Assembly (NCBI RefSeq): GCF_946885955.1
Contig: NZ_CAMPHI010000059.1
Location: 1 to 26,433, forward strand
Direction: 5' to 3'
Source of the DNA: an uncultured Pseudomonas sp.
GTDB lineage: Bacteria; Pseudomonadota; Gammaproteobacteria; Pseudomonadales; Pseudomonadaceae
DNA length: 26,433 bases
This document shows, in pieces, positions 1-8,248 of this stretch (within the stretch, counting starts at the first letter, position 1; the number at the start of each line of letters is the position of its first letter). The translations under genes and the position numbers were made by a program. A model generated the notes under the pieces. That model was not told where the DNA came from. It did no database searches and saw nothing but the letters and a program-made list of their open reading frames with translations.

Positions 1-49
1 CGCCCGCTTCCTGGCCCTGCTGCCCTACACCGACAGCCACGGCCGCTGA
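1..49 (+). CDS. rpsR: 30S ribosomal protein S18, C-terminal end (partial)
   Basis: Only the last 15 codons and the TGA stop are inside the window. The readable tail ends ARFLALLPYTDSHGR, the characteristic C-terminus of bacterial S18, which binds the platform of the 30S subunit together with S6. The gene runs in from the left edge. The next gene starts 34 nt downstream on the same strand, and the order S18, membrane protein, L9, DnaB is the usual Pseudomonas arrangement. Confidence 0.93.
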   Translation, partial: ARFLALLPYTDSHGR

Positions 50-83
50 GACCGGGTCGTCGACGAGGTAGGGGATAGATCGC

Positions 84-959
84 ATGCGCGCCATCGCTGA
101 ATTCACAATGCGCGGTCGCATGCAAGCCACTCTGGTGGTCGTAGGTTCTGCGGCGTTGCCGCTGTTGTTTTGGTTGAGTGCTGCGTCGGGAGCCCTGGTT
201 TTGCTCCGGCGCGGTCTGCATGAAACCCTTGGCATTCTGGCCTGGGCGCTGTTGCCGGCGCTGGTCTGGTGGTTTCTCGGTGATCCGAGCCTCCTCCTGA
301 TCCTGCTGGGAACGCTGGTGCTGGCGCAGGTACTGCGCGCTACCGGCTCCTGGGTCCGGGTGTTGTTGGCCAGTGTTGTATTGGCTGGGTTGTTCGCACT
401 GATTCTGTCGGCCACCTCTGCCGAACTGATCAAAGCCTTGACGGACGGTGTCCGTGAAGTGCTGCCGCAGTTGGTAGGGCAGGGCGAGATGACGGCGGAG
501 CAACTTGCCGGTTTTCAGGATTCGCTGAAGCCGATCCTGACAGGGATCATGGCCGCCTCGATGCAGGTGGTTTGCGTACTCTGTCTGATCTTGGCGCGAT
601 ACTGGCAAGCCGAGTTATACAACCTGGGTGGCTTCGGCCGAGAGTTTCGTGCATTGCGTTTGCCCTGGCCCGTTGCATTGGCGCTGTTGTCCGGCGTGAT
701 ACTCGGGCCCAGATTGGCAGCGCCACTGGCCGTAATGGCACCGATTTGTACGGTACCGCTGCTGTTCGCTGGGCTCGCCCTTGGGCATGGGCTCATCGAA
801 ATGAAGCGTCTCTCCAGCTTCTGGCTGATAGGGATGTATATAGCGGTATTGCTACTTGGGAACCTGGTCTGTCTGTTAGCCGTAGTTGATGGTCTGTTTG
901 ATTTTCGCGGTCGCCTGGCGCGCAAAAATGGTGCTGGTCCTGCGAACGGTGAAGGTTAA
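84..959 (+). CDS. DUF2232 family integral membrane protein
   Basis: A 291-residue, very hydrophobic protein with about eight predicted membrane segments: roughly residues 20-40, 45-65, 68-85, 90-110, 155-172, 193-212, 215-235 and 245-270. There is no enzymatic motif. It matches the DUF2232 (YybS-like) protein found between rpsR and rplI in pseudomonads; its function is unknown. The ATG is chosen because a purine-rich GAGG/GGGG stretch lies about 8-18 nt upstream and the N-terminus (MRAIAEFTMRGR) resembles the Pseudomonas family start. It is followed 21 nt later by rplI, so it probably lies in the ribosomal protein operon. That position suggests an envelope role coordinated with growth, which is inference only. 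Confidence 0.9.
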   Translation: MRAIAEFTMRGRMQATLVVVGSAALPLLFWLSAASGALVLLRRGLHETLGILAWALLPALVWWFLGDPSLLLILLGTLVLAQVLRATGSWVRVLLASVVLAGLFALILSATSAELIKALTDGVREVLPQLVGQGEMTAEQLAGFQDSLKPILTGIMAASMQVVCVLCLILARYWQAELYNLGGFGREFRALRLPWPVALALLSGVILGPRLAAPLAVMAPICTVPLLFAGLALGHGLIEMKRLSSFWLIGMYIAVLLLGNLVCLLAVVDGLFDFRGRLARKNGAGPANGEG

Positions 960-980
960 AAGTTAAGAGGTTATTACCAA

Positions 981-1427
981 ATGGAACTGATCCTGCTGGA
1001 AAAAATCGCCAACCTGGGCAACCTGGGCGATAAAGTGAACGTTAAGGCCGGTTACGGCCGTAACTTCCTGCTGCCGCAAGGCAAAGCCACCGCTGCTACC
1101 GCTGCTAACGTTGCCGCGTTCGAAGCGCGTCGCGCTGAGCTGGAAAAGCTGGCCGCCGAGAAGAAAGCATCCGCTGAAGCCCGTGCCGCTCAGTTGGCTG
1201 AACTGGAAGTCACCATCACCGCTACCGCGGGCGATGAAGGCAAACTGTTCGGCTCCATCGGTACCCACGATATCGCCGACGCCCTGACCGCCTCCGGCGT
1301 TGAAGTGGCCAAAGCTGAAGTGCGTCTGCCGAACGGCACCATTCGTCAAATTGGCGAATACGACGTGGCCGTGCACCTGCACAGCGACGTTGAAGCAACC
1401 GTCAAGGTTGTCGTAGTAGCAGCCTAA
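981..1427 (+). CDS. rplI: 50S ribosomal protein L9
   Basis: The protein has 148 residues, the normal length for L9. It begins [19 protein letters not shown], the conserved rRNA-binding N-terminal domain with the [16 protein letters not shown] signature at about 21-36. A long Ala/Glu/Lys-rich connecting helix covers about 40-75, followed by the C-terminal domain ([16 protein letters not shown] at about 90-105). L9 sits at the base of the L1 stalk and helps maintain reading frame. The AAGAGG ribosome binding site lies about 11 nt before the ATG. Codon use is strongly biased, as expected for a highly expressed gene. An intrinsic terminator follows. Confidence 0.97.
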   Translation: MELILLEKIANLGNLGDKVNVKAGYGRNFLLPQGKATAATAANVAAFEARRAELEKLAAEKKASAEARAAQLAELEVTITATAGDEGKLFGSIGTHDIADALTASGVEVAKAEVRLPNGTIRQIGEYDVAVHLHSDVEATVKVVVVAA

Positions 1428-1479
1428 CAGGCGTGCGACTAAGTGTGCTTGCACTCCGGTGCTGGCCCGCTAACAATCA

Positions 1480-1518
1480 GGCACGACATTGCGCAAGCGA
1501 TGTCGTGCCTTTTGTTTT
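1480..1518 (+). terminator. Intrinsic terminator between rplI and dnaB
   Basis: A perfect 10-bp stem (GGCACGACAT at 1480-1489 and ATGTCGTGCC at 1500-1509) with a 10-nt loop is followed directly by the T-rich run TTTTGTTTT. This is a textbook rho-independent terminator for the ribosomal protein operon, 53 nt after the rplI stop. dnaB starts 29 nt after it, so dnaB needs either readthrough or a promoter within this short gap. I do not see a clear promoter there. Confidence 0.88.
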
Positions 1519-1546
1519 GTGAACACAGAATTTTGCCCAGAGCCTT

Positions 1547-2941
1547 ATGAACGACATCAGCATTACCGAACAGTACGACCTGCAAACCTCCGCCCTGAAG
1601 GTGCCGCCGCACTCGATCGAGGCCGAGCAAGCCGTGCTCGGGGGCTTGATGCTCGACAACAATGCCTGGGAGCGGGTGCTTGATCAGGTATCCGATGGCG
1701 ACTTCTACCGACACGACCACCGCCTGATCTTCCGCGCCGTACACAAGCTGGCCGAGCGCAACCACCCGTTTGACGTGGTGACCCTGTCCGAGCAGCTGGA
1801 CAAGGAAGGTCAGCTGTCCCAGGTCGGCGGCCTGGCCTATCTCGGCGAACTGGCGAAGAACACCCCATCGGTGGCCAACATCAAGGCCTATGCGCAGATC
1901 ATTCGCGAGCGTGCGACCCTGCGTAAGCTAATCGGCATCAGCAACGAGATCGCCGACAGCGCCTATGCCCCGGAAGGCCGTACCGGTGAGGAGATTCTCG
2001 ACGAGGCCGAGCGGCTGATCTTCCAGATCGCCGAAGCGCGGCCGAAGACCGGCGGCCCGGTGGGGATCAACGACATCCTGGTCAAAGCCATCGACCGCAT
2101 CGACGAGCTGTTCAACAACGGCGATGCGATCACCGGCCTGTCCACCGGTTTCAGCGACCTGGACGACCTGACCAGCGGCCTGCAGCCGGCCGACATGATC
2201 ATCGTCGCCGGCCGCCCGTCCATGGGTAAGACCACCTTCGCCATGAACCTGGTGGAAAACGCCTTGATGCGTAGCGACAAGTCGATTCTGGTGTACTCCC
2301 TGGAGATGCCCTCGGAATCCATCGTCATTCGTATGCTCGCGTCCCTCGGGCGCATCGATCAGACCAAGGTGCGTGCCGGTCGCCTGGACGATGACGACTG
2401 GCCGCGACTGACCTCGGCGGTCAACCTGCTCAACGACCGCAAGCTGTTTATCGACGATACCGCCGGCATCTCGCCGTCGGAAATGCGCGCGCGTACCCGG
2501 CGTTTGGCTCGTGAGCACGGCGAGATCGGTCTGATCATGGTCGACTACCTGCAGCTGATGCAGATTCCCGGCTCCAGCGGCGACAGCCGGGTCAACGAGA
2601 TTTCCGAAATCTCCCGCTCGCTCAAGGCCCTGGCCAAGGAGTTCAACTGCCCGGTGATCGCCCTGTCCCAGCTCAACCGGGGTCTCGAACAGCGCCCCAA
2701 CAAGCGCCCGATCAACTCCGACTTGCGCGAATCCGGGGCGATCGAGCAGGACGCCGACATCATCATGTTCGTCTACCGGGACGAGGTGTACCACCCGGAA
2801 ACCGAGTACAAGGGCGTCGCTGAAATCATCATCGGCAAGCAGCGTAACGGTCCGCTGGGTACGGCGCGCCTAGCCTTTCTCGGCAAGTACTCGCGCTTCG
2901 AGAACCTGGCGCCGGGCAGCTACCAGTTCGACGACGAGTGA
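1547..2941 (+). CDS. dnaB: Replicative DNA helicase DnaB
   Basis: The protein has 464 residues, the normal Pseudomonas length. It is the hexameric 5'-3' helicase that unwinds DNA ahead of the replisome and recruits primase. The N-terminal DnaG-interacting domain spans about 20-120 (PPHSIEAEQAVLGGLML at 20-36). A linker to about 180 leads to the RecA-like ATPase: Walker A GRPSMGKT at 222-229, Walker B region VDYLQL at 332-337, and the DnaB signature NEISEISRSLKALAKE and SDLRESGAIEQDAD further on. No intein is present. The ribosome binding site is weak. The gene ends 1 nt before the stop of the convergent WYL regulator gene, leaving no room for a terminator. In P. aeruginosa alr follows dnaB (from memory); it is absent here. 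Confidence 0.98.
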   Translation: MNDISITEQYDLQTSALKVPPHSIEAEQAVLGGLMLDNNAWERVLDQVSDGDFYRHDHRLIFRAVHKLAERNHPFDVVTLSEQLDKEGQLSQVGGLAYLGELAKNTPSVANIKAYAQIIRERATLRKLIGISNEIADSAYAPEGRTGEEILDEAERLIFQIAEARPKTGGPVGINDILVKAIDRIDELFNNGDAITGLSTGFSDLDDLTSGLQPADMIIVAGRPSMGKTTFAMNLVENALMRSDKSILVYSLEMPSESIVIRMLASLGRIDQTKVRAGRLDDDDWPRLTSAVNLLNDRKLFIDDTAGISPSEMRARTRRLAREHGEIGLIMVDYLQLMQIPGSSGDSRVNEISEISRSLKALAKEFNCPVIALSQLNRGLEQRPNKRPINSDLRESGAIEQDADIIMFVYRDEVYHPETEYKGVAEIIIGKQRNGPLGTARLAFLGKYSRFENLAPGSYQFDDE

Positions 2942-2942
2942 T

Positions 2943-3644
2943 TCACGACTTGTAGGCCGGCGCCATGCTGTCGTCGCGCAGATAGGGTGCGAGGTAGTCC
3001 TCCAGGCGCTGTCCGGGTCCGGTGTGGTAGGTCTCGTCAAGGTCGTCGACGCTGTCCACCCGGTCGACGCGGAAGTTCCGGAAGTCGTTGCGCAGCTCGC
3101 ACCAACTGCACAGCGTCCAGGTCTGTCCCCAGAAGAACAAGCCCAGCGGCCAGATGCGCCGCAGGCTGGCTTTCCCGCTTTCGTCACGGTAACTCAGTTG
3201 CAGTTTGCGTCGTTGGCGGATCGCCTGACGCAAGTGGCCGAGCCAGTGCACCGGATAATTGTTCACCTCGGGGGCGAACAGGCGGTTGCCGTTGAGTTCG
3301 TCGCGCAGTGCGGCGGGCAGCACGCCATGGATCTTCGCCAGCGCCGATTCGGCGGCCCGTTGCAGCTCGGGGTCGGCCCAGGCGTTGACCATGCGCGCGC
3401 CGATCAGCAGCGCCTCGATCTCGTCACGCTCGAACATCAGCGGTGGCAAGTCCATGGGCTGGCGCAGTACGTAGCCAACGCCGGCCTCGCCCTCCAGAGG
3501 GACGCCGGAGAGCGAGAGATCCTGAATGTCACGATAAATCGTGCGCACCGACACCTGCAGGCGTTCGGCCAGCCACTGCGCGGTGGTCAGGCGTCGGCTG
3601 CGCAGGAACTGCACGATCTGGAACAGGCGGTCGGCGCGTCTCAT
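2943..3644 (-). CDS. YafY-type transcriptional regulator, HTH plus WYL domain
   Basis: A 233-residue regulator. Residues 1-55 form a DeoR/HTH_11-type winged helix (TTAQWLAERLQVSVRTIYRDI is the helix-turn-helix). Residues about 130-200 form a WYL domain (LSYRDESGKASLRRIWPLGLF, then WGQTWTLCSW and FRNFRVDRV). At the signature position this protein reads W-T-L rather than W-Y-L. WYL domains sense ligands, often nucleotides or single-stranded DNA; the ligand here is unknown. The ATG follows a good AGGAG site at 6-nt spacing. It lies 78 nt downstream of the VOC gene on the same strand, so the two probably share a transcript and it may regulate that pair through the flanking palindromes. The 3' end abuts dnaB convergently. 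Confidence 0.9.
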   Translation of the reverse strand: MRRADRLFQIVQFLRSRRLTTAQWLAERLQVSVRTIYRDIQDLSLSGVPLEGEAGVGYVLRQPMDLPPLMFERDEIEALLIGARMVNAWADPELQRAAESALAKIHGVLPAALRDELNGNRLFAPEVNNYPVHWLGHLRQAIRQRRKLQLSYRDESGKASLRRIWPLGLFFWGQTWTLCSWCELRNDFRNFRVDRVDSVDDLDETYHTGPGQRLEDYLAPYLRDDSMAPAYKS

Positions 3645-3680
3645 CGTCTCTCCTGAGTGGGTATGCTGTGGCGCAGACAG

Positions 3681-3710
3681 CGTTCGCCGACCACTAGGGT
3701 ACGGCGAACG
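3681..3710. promoter_or_regulatory. Palindrome between VOC gene and WYL regulator gene
   Basis: Perfect 9-bp inverted arms CGTTCGCCG (3681-3689) and CGGCGAACG (3702-3710) are separated by 12 nt. The palindrome starts 12 nt after the VOC stop codon and lies about 37 nt before the regulator start. There is no T-run on either side, so it is not a standard intrinsic terminator. It could be an operator or a structure that sets relative expression of the two genes. Confidence 0.5.
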
Positions 3711-3722
3711 AGCCTAGCCATC

Positions 3723-4088
3723 TCAGGACATGCTGTGCAAGCCCACGACATTGCCTTCGCTGTCTTTTATCACGGCGATGTAACCATTGGGCGCGATGGA
3801 CATCTTGCTCTGGATAATTGCCCCGCCGGCATCTGGCACGCGTTGCAGTACGTTGTCCAGCTGCCCCTCGACATTCAGATAGACCAGGGTGCCGCCTGCG
3901 CCCGGCTGGCATTCTTCCGACTCGCACAGGCAGCCGCCCACGCCTTGTTCCGGAGTGTAGGGAAACAGCGCCATGCGGCGGCCCATGCCATCCTCGATGG
4001 TCAGTTTGCTTGCCAGCGCGTGCTCATAGAACTCGCGTGCCCGGTCGAAGTCGTGTACGAACAGTTCGAACCAGTTGATCGCATTCAT
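3723..4088 (-). CDS. VOC (glyoxalase/bleomycin resistance fold) family protein
   Basis: A 121-residue single-module VOC protein. The two beta-alpha-beta-beta-beta halves are recognisable: NWFELFVHDFDRAREFYEHAL at about 5-25 and LVYLNVEGQLDNVLQRV at about 68-84, ending with the common YIAVIKDSEGNVVGLHS at 103-119. In this fold such halves pair to form a metal site, so it is probably a dimer. The central Cys-rich stretch (CLCESEEC at 53-60) is unusual. The substrate cannot be told from sequence; members range from glyoxalases to resistance proteins. The start is supported by AAGGAG six nt upstream. VOC genes next to YafY-type regulators are common, which suggests local control. Confidence 0.88.
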   Translation of the reverse strand: MNAINWFELFVHDFDRAREFYEHALASKLTIEDGMGRRMALFPYTPEQGVGGCLCESEECQPGAGGTLVYLNVEGQLDNVLQRVPDAGGAIIQSKMSIAPNGYIAVIKDSEGNVVGLHSMS

Positions 4089-4171
4089 TTATCTCTCCTT
4101 GGAATGGGGTGTCAGCAGGCCGGCGCCGATAACGGCGTGCTCCAGCCCGCGGAGGCCACTCTAGGCCAGGG

Positions 4172-4195
4172 CTACTGACAGCCTGGTGTCAGTAG
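4172..4195. promoter_or_regulatory. Palindrome upstream of the VOC/WYL gene pair, candidate operator
   Basis: Perfect 9-bp arms CTACTGACA (4172-4180) and TGTCAGTAG (4187-4195) are separated by 6 nt. The palindrome lies about 84 nt upstream of the VOC start, where an operator for the WYL regulator is expected. A further TGTCAG half-site occurs near 4109. No T-run follows, and the GGDEF gene ending at 4282 is 87 nt away on the same strand, so a terminator is less likely. The regulator assignment is inference from position. Confidence 0.5.
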
Positions 4196-4281
4196 TGTCG
4201 GCGCGCATCGTTCGATGGTTTGCAGGTCGAAGCGCGCGGGCGCGATCGCCCCCGGTTATGCTGCAAGGCACGTCTGAGTAT

Positions 4282-6189
4282 TCAAAGCAGGCCGCTGGGC
4301 ACGTTGAGCACATCCAGGTGCAAGCGCGCACTGCTGCTCAGTTCGCCGTCCTCGCCACAGACGGCCGAGCCTGAGCGGCCACGGGCTTTGACCTTATAGA
4401 GCATCTCGTCCGCGGCCTTATACAGGCCGGCGAAGTTGGTCGCGTGTTGCGGATGCAGGGCGACACCGATGCTGATCGTGACCTTCAACGGTTCGGCGCC
4501 GTACATCACCGGCTGCGCCAGTTCGCCCAGCAGCCGCTCGGCGATTTCCCGGGACTGTTGTTCGGCATCCGTGCCGCCAATCAGCACCGCGAATTCGTCC
4601 CCGCCCAGGCGCGCGACCGTGTCGCCGCCCCGTACGTGATTGCGCAGGCGTTGCGCGATCGCCTGCAACATCAGGTCGCCGGCGTCGTGGCCATAGCGGT
4701 CGTTGATCGGCTTGAAATGATCGAGGTCGATCAACAGCAAGGCGACCGTCTGATTTTGCCGCTTGGCGTTGGCCAGCGCTGACTCGCAGTGCTCGACCAG
4801 ATGACGGCGATTGGGCAGCTCGGTGAGGGGGTCATGGAAGGCGGCGTGCTGCAATTCCTGCTCGCGTTGCAGCAGGCGCGCATTGGCGGCGGCCAGCTCG
4901 ACGGTGCGCTGCTCGACCAGGTGTTGCAGCTCGTCGGCATTGGCCTGAACCAACGCCAGGCGCGCGGTTTTTTCGCGGTCGGCCTGCTCCAGGGCGGCAG
5001 CCTTCTCCCGCTTGAGGATCTGGATACGGTAGGCCAGGGCGAACGAAAACAGAATCGCTTCCGCCGCGACGGCCAGCGGGAACAGGTAGGCGGTCGACTC
5101 CCCGGGCTGCACCAGCCCCGCCGCGCGCAATACCAGCAGGACGAAGCTGGCCAATACCGTGCCGTAGCCGAGCAAATAGAACAGTGCCGGAGTGAACCCC
5201 TGCTTCCAGCGGATCACCGCGCACGTCAGCAGGGTCGGGACCGTGACGATCGGGATCAGGCCGATCACCAGGCCGCTCAGGCTGCGATAGCCCGCCAGAT
5301 TGAGGCCCAGGCACAGCAAATAGACCAGGCTGCAAGCATTGAGGAGCCAATGCGCGCGGCGCAGGCTTTGCCGGGTATACAGCAGCTCCTGGGCGAAGCG
5401 CAGGATGCCCATGCTGACCAGGATCGGCAGGGTGATGCGGTCCAGCCAGACCGGAACCGCCCCGTGCGACCACAGATACTGGCTGCCATGGCCGCTCATG
5501 CTGGCGATGAACAGCAGCGAGGCCGCCATGGTCAGCACATACCAGAAATAGGCGCGGTCGCGCAGTGCCACGAGAATGAACAGGTTGTAGAGAAGCAGTG
5601 CGAAGATGCTGCCGTAGATCAGGCCGAATGCCAGGTTTTCGCCCTTGGCCTGACGGTCGAGGTCGGCCAGTTGCCAGGCGCGCAGCGGGAAGGAGTTGCC
5701 GGCCGGGTCGAAGGTGCGCAGGTAGAGGGTCATGCCCTGCTCGTTCAGCTCGGGTAGACGAAATACCGCGCGCCGGTAGTCATGATCGCGACCTGCGGCG
5801 AAGCCTACGCGTTCGCCGGCCTGGCGCGTTTGCCAGCCGCCTTGGCCGTCGGGCAGAAACAACTGCAAATCCAGCAGGGTCACCGCGCCCACCTCCAGCC
5901 ACCACTGGCTGGGCGCCGCGCCGGTACGCTGCAGCCGTACCTTGAGCCACCAGGGATTGCGGCTCTGGCCGACGCTGGTGCGCCCGGTGGCGGGCTGAAA
6001 GCGGCTCTGCACGGCGGGGTCGGCCATATCGACGATACTCAGCCGGGCACCGACATCCTCAAGCAACTCGATGTCGCCGTTCAGCACCGCGCCGCTGTTG
6101 TCAGGCGTCAGCAGGGTGGGCGAAGCAGCGGCCGAGCCGGCGAAACAGGCCAGGTTCAGCAGCAGGATAAAGGCGATTGGGCGTGGCAC
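4282..6189 (-). CDS. 7TMR-DISM membrane diguanylate cyclase (GGDEF), copy 1
   Basis: A 635-residue protein predicted to make c-di-GMP from two GTP in response to an extracytoplasmic signal. In order: signal peptide 1-22; periplasmic 7TMR-DISM extracellular domain about 35-180; seven membrane helices about 187-385; a coiled coil about 392-450; and the GGDEF domain 450-612. Metal-binding positions are in LLLIDLDHF (D488), the active site is GGDEF at 529-533, and an RxxD inhibitory site (R520-D523) lies five residues before it, so both catalysis and product inhibition look intact. The start is GTG, supported by AGGAAG upstream and by GTG starts in the two paralogues. It is the last of three tandem copies and has its own TATACT box. 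Confidence 0.93.
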   Translation of the reverse strand: MPRPIAFILLLNLACFAGSAAASPTLLTPDNSGAVLNGDIELLEDVGARLSIVDMADPAVQSRFQPATGRTSVGQSRNPWWLKVRLQRTGAAPSQWWLEVGAVTLLDLQLFLPDGQGGWQTRQAGERVGFAAGRDHDYRRAVFRLPELNEQGMTLYLRTFDPAGNSFPLRAWQLADLDRQAKGENLAFGLIYGSIFALLLYNLFILVALRDRAYFWYVLTMAASLLFIASMSGHGSQYLWSHGAVPVWLDRITLPILVSMGILRFAQELLYTRQSLRRAHWLLNACSLVYLLCLGLNLAGYRSLSGLVIGLIPIVTVPTLLTCAVIRWKQGFTPALFYLLGYGTVLASFVLLVLRAAGLVQPGESTAYLFPLAVAAEAILFSFALAYRIQILKREKAAALEQADREKTARLALVQANADELQHLVEQRTVELAAANARLLQREQELQHAAFHDPLTELPNRRHLVEHCESALANAKRQNQTVALLLIDLDHFKPINDRYGHDAGDLMLQAIAQRLRNHVRGGDTVARLGGDEFAVLIGGTDAEQQSREIAERLLGELAQPVMYGAEPLKVTISIGVALHPQHATNFAGLYKAADEMLYKVKARGRSGSAVCGEDGELSSSARLHLDVLNVPSGLL

Positions 6190-6222
6190 CGCAGGCTTCC
6201 TGAAATCGACGGCCTGGGCGTG

Positions 6223-6228
6223 AGTATA
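6223..6228 (-). promoter_or_regulatory. Candidate -10 box for GGDEF copy 1
   Basis: On the minus strand TATACT is read 34 nt upstream of the GTG start, in the context CTTATACTCA. A TATACTCA box occurs at almost the same distance before copy 2, which supports a promoter conserved through duplication. The -35 region is weak (TTGTAG about 19 nt upstream). Confidence 0.5.
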
Positions 6229-6296
6229 AGCGCAGGCGTCCGGCTGACTACAAATCCCAGGGTATGGCCGTTACGCTGCTCAGGGGCAGGTTCGAC

Positions 6297-8207
6297 TCAG
6301 CTCAGCCCGCTGGGGACATCGAGCACATCCAGGTGCAGGCGCGCGCTGCTGCTCAGCTCGCCACCCTCGCCGCACACCGCCGAACCCGAACGGCCGCGTA
6401 CCTTGACCTTGTAGAGCGTTTCATCGGCGGCCTTGTACAGGCCGGCGAAATTGCCCGCATGTTGCGGATACAGCGCCACGCCTATGCTGATCGTCACGGT
6501 CAGGCGTTCGGCGCCATACATCACCGGTTGTGCCAGTTCACCGAGCAGGCGTAAAGCGATATCCCGAGCCTGCTGCTCGGCGTCGCTACCGCTGATCACT
6601 ACCGCGAACTCATCGCCGCCAAGGCGCGCAACCGTGTCGCCGAGGCGGACGTGGGCGCGCAGGCGCTGGGCAATCGTCTGCAGCATCAGGTCGCCGGCGT
6701 CGTGGCCATAGCGATCGTTGATCGGCTTGAAGTGATCGAGGTCGATCAGTAACAGGGCAAGGGGCTGTTGATGTCGCCTGGCCTGAGCCAGTGCCGACTC
6801 GCAGTGCTGCACCAGATAACGGCGATTGCACAGTTCGGTCAGCGAGTCGTGGAAGGCGGCGTGCTGTAGCTCCCGCTCGCGGAGCCGCAGGTGCTCATTG
6901 GCCGCGGCCAGTTCGGCGGTGCGCAATTCCACCGAGCGCTGTAGCTCGTCCGCGCTGGCTTGCATCTGCGCCAGGCGCGCGGTTTTTTCGCGGTCGGCTT
7001 GTTCCAGGGCCGCGGATTTTTCCCGCTTGAGGATCTGGATGCGGTAAGCCAGGGCAAAGGAGAACAGGATGGACTCGGCGGCCACCGCGACCGGGAAAAC
7101 ATAGGCGTTGGCGGCCGACGGTTGCAGCAATCCGGTTGCGCGTAGCAGCAACACGGCGATGCTGCCCAGCACCAGCCCGTAGCCGCACAGATACAGCAGC
7201 GCCGGGAAGAAACCCTGGCGCCAGCGGATCAGCGCGCTGCCGAGCGCCGCCGGTATGCTGGTCAGCGACAGCAGGGCAATGATCCAGGCCGCGGTGCTGC
7301 GCTGGCCGAAGGCTTCCAGGGCGATCGCGACTAGGTAGACCAGGCAGGCCATGCTCAGCAGATGATGGGCCCAGCGCACATGGAGGCGGGTCTGCAGCAG
7401 CGTCTGGGTGAAGCGGCTGGCGCACAGCCCCCACAGCGAGGGCAGGGTGATGCGATCCAGCCAGAACGGCACCGCCCCGCCCGGCCACAGGTACTGGAAG
7501 CCGTGGCCGGTCATGCTCATGATGAACACCAGGGCGAAGGCGGTGGTCAGCACGTACCAGAAATAAGCGCTGTCGCGCAGGCTGAACAGGATGAACAGGT
7601 TGTACAGCAGCAGGGCGAAGATCACCCCGTAGATCAGGCCCAGGCCGAGGTTTTCCTGGCCGGTCAGCAGATCGAGGTCCTGGCGTTGCCAGGCGCGCAG
7701 CGGGAAGGAGTTGCCGGCCGGGTCGTAGGTGCGCAGGTAAAGGGTCAGCGGCTGTGCGTCGAGCGCCGGCAGCTCGAAGGTCGCGCGCCGGTACGGGTGG
7801 TCGCGCCCCTCGGCAAAGCTCACTAGCTCGCCCGCCTGCCGCGCACGCCAACCGCCGCGGCCGTCGGGCAGAAATACCTGCAGGTCATGCAAGGTGACCG
7901 CACCGACTTCCAGCCACCAGTGCCGCGGTCCGTCACTGTCGCGTTGCAGTTGAATCTTGATCCACCAGGGGTTGCGGCTCTGGCCGACGCTGGCGCGCCC
8001 GTTGGCCGGCTGGAAGCGGCTTTGCACGGCGGGGTCGGCCATGTCGGCGATACCCAGTTGCGCGCCGACATCCTCGAGCAGCTCGATCTGTTCGTTCAAT
8101 CCTGCACCGCTGTTGGCGGCCGTCAGCATTATGGGCATGGCATTGGCCACACCCGCGAACGCCGGGCCCAGTAGCAGAATGATGATCGAGATGATTAAGC
8201 ACCGCAC
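6297..8207 (-). CDS. 7TMR-DISM membrane diguanylate cyclase (GGDEF), copy 2
   Basis: A tandem paralogue of copy 1, 636 residues from the GTG at 8207 and colinear with copy 1 throughout. It has a signal peptide about 1-23, periplasmic DISM domain, seven membrane helices, coiled coil, and a GGDEF domain with the DLDHF metal site, GGDEF motif and RxxD site (RLGD) all present. The longer frame from 8273 is rejected: its extra 22 residues have no paralogue match, the GTG has AGGA at 8-nt spacing, and the preceding TATACT box lies inside the extension. From the start codon onward it reads VRCLI, as in copy 3. Divergence from copy 1 is greatest in the signal peptide and helices and least in the GGDEF domain, consistent with selection on catalysis. 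Confidence 0.93.
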   Translation of the reverse strand: MRCLIISIIILLLGPAFAGVANAMPIMLTAANSGAGLNEQIELLEDVGAQLGIADMADPAVQSRFQPANGRASVGQSRNPWWIKIQLQRDSDGPRHWWLEVGAVTLHDLQVFLPDGRGGWRARQAGELVSFAEGRDHPYRRATFELPALDAQPLTLYLRTYDPAGNSFPLRAWQRQDLDLLTGQENLGLGLIYGVIFALLLYNLFILFSLRDSAYFWYVLTTAFALVFIMSMTGHGFQYLWPGGAVPFWLDRITLPSLWGLCASRFTQTLLQTRLHVRWAHHLLSMACLVYLVAIALEAFGQRSTAAWIIALLSLTSIPAALGSALIRWRQGFFPALLYLCGYGLVLGSIAVLLLRATGLLQPSAANAYVFPVAVAAESILFSFALAYRIQILKREKSAALEQADREKTARLAQMQASADELQRSVELRTAELAAANEHLRLRERELQHAAFHDSLTELCNRRYLVQHCESALAQARRHQQPLALLLIDLDHFKPINDRYGHDAGDLMLQTIAQRLRAHVRLGDTVARLGGDEFAVVISGSDAEQQARDIALRLLGELAQPVMYGAERLTVTISIGVALYPQHAGNFAGLYKAADETLYKVKVRGRSGSAVCGEGGELSSSARLHLDVLDVPSGLS

Positions 8208-8242
8208 TGCATACATCCTGGCATCGAGGCTTATAAGGCCTG

Positions 8243-8248
8243 AGTATA
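8243..8248 (-). promoter_or_regulatory. Candidate -10 box for GGDEF copy 2
   Basis: TATACT is read on the minus strand 36 nt upstream of the GTG start, in the context CATATACTCA, matching the box before copy 1. Its position supports the GTG start at 8207 rather than the upstream in-frame codon at 8273. Confidence 0.5.

Noticed and set aside
2943..4088. Toxin-antitoxin or phage-repressor module
   Set aside because: The regulator has a full WYL domain and the partner is a normal VOC protein. Neither size nor fold fits a toxin-antitoxin pair.
4789..5757. A 322-codon plus-strand frame rich in Gln across the first GGDEF gene
   Set aside because: It is a shadow of the opposite-strand GGDEF gene, where codons for Leu and Ala read as Gln and Gly.
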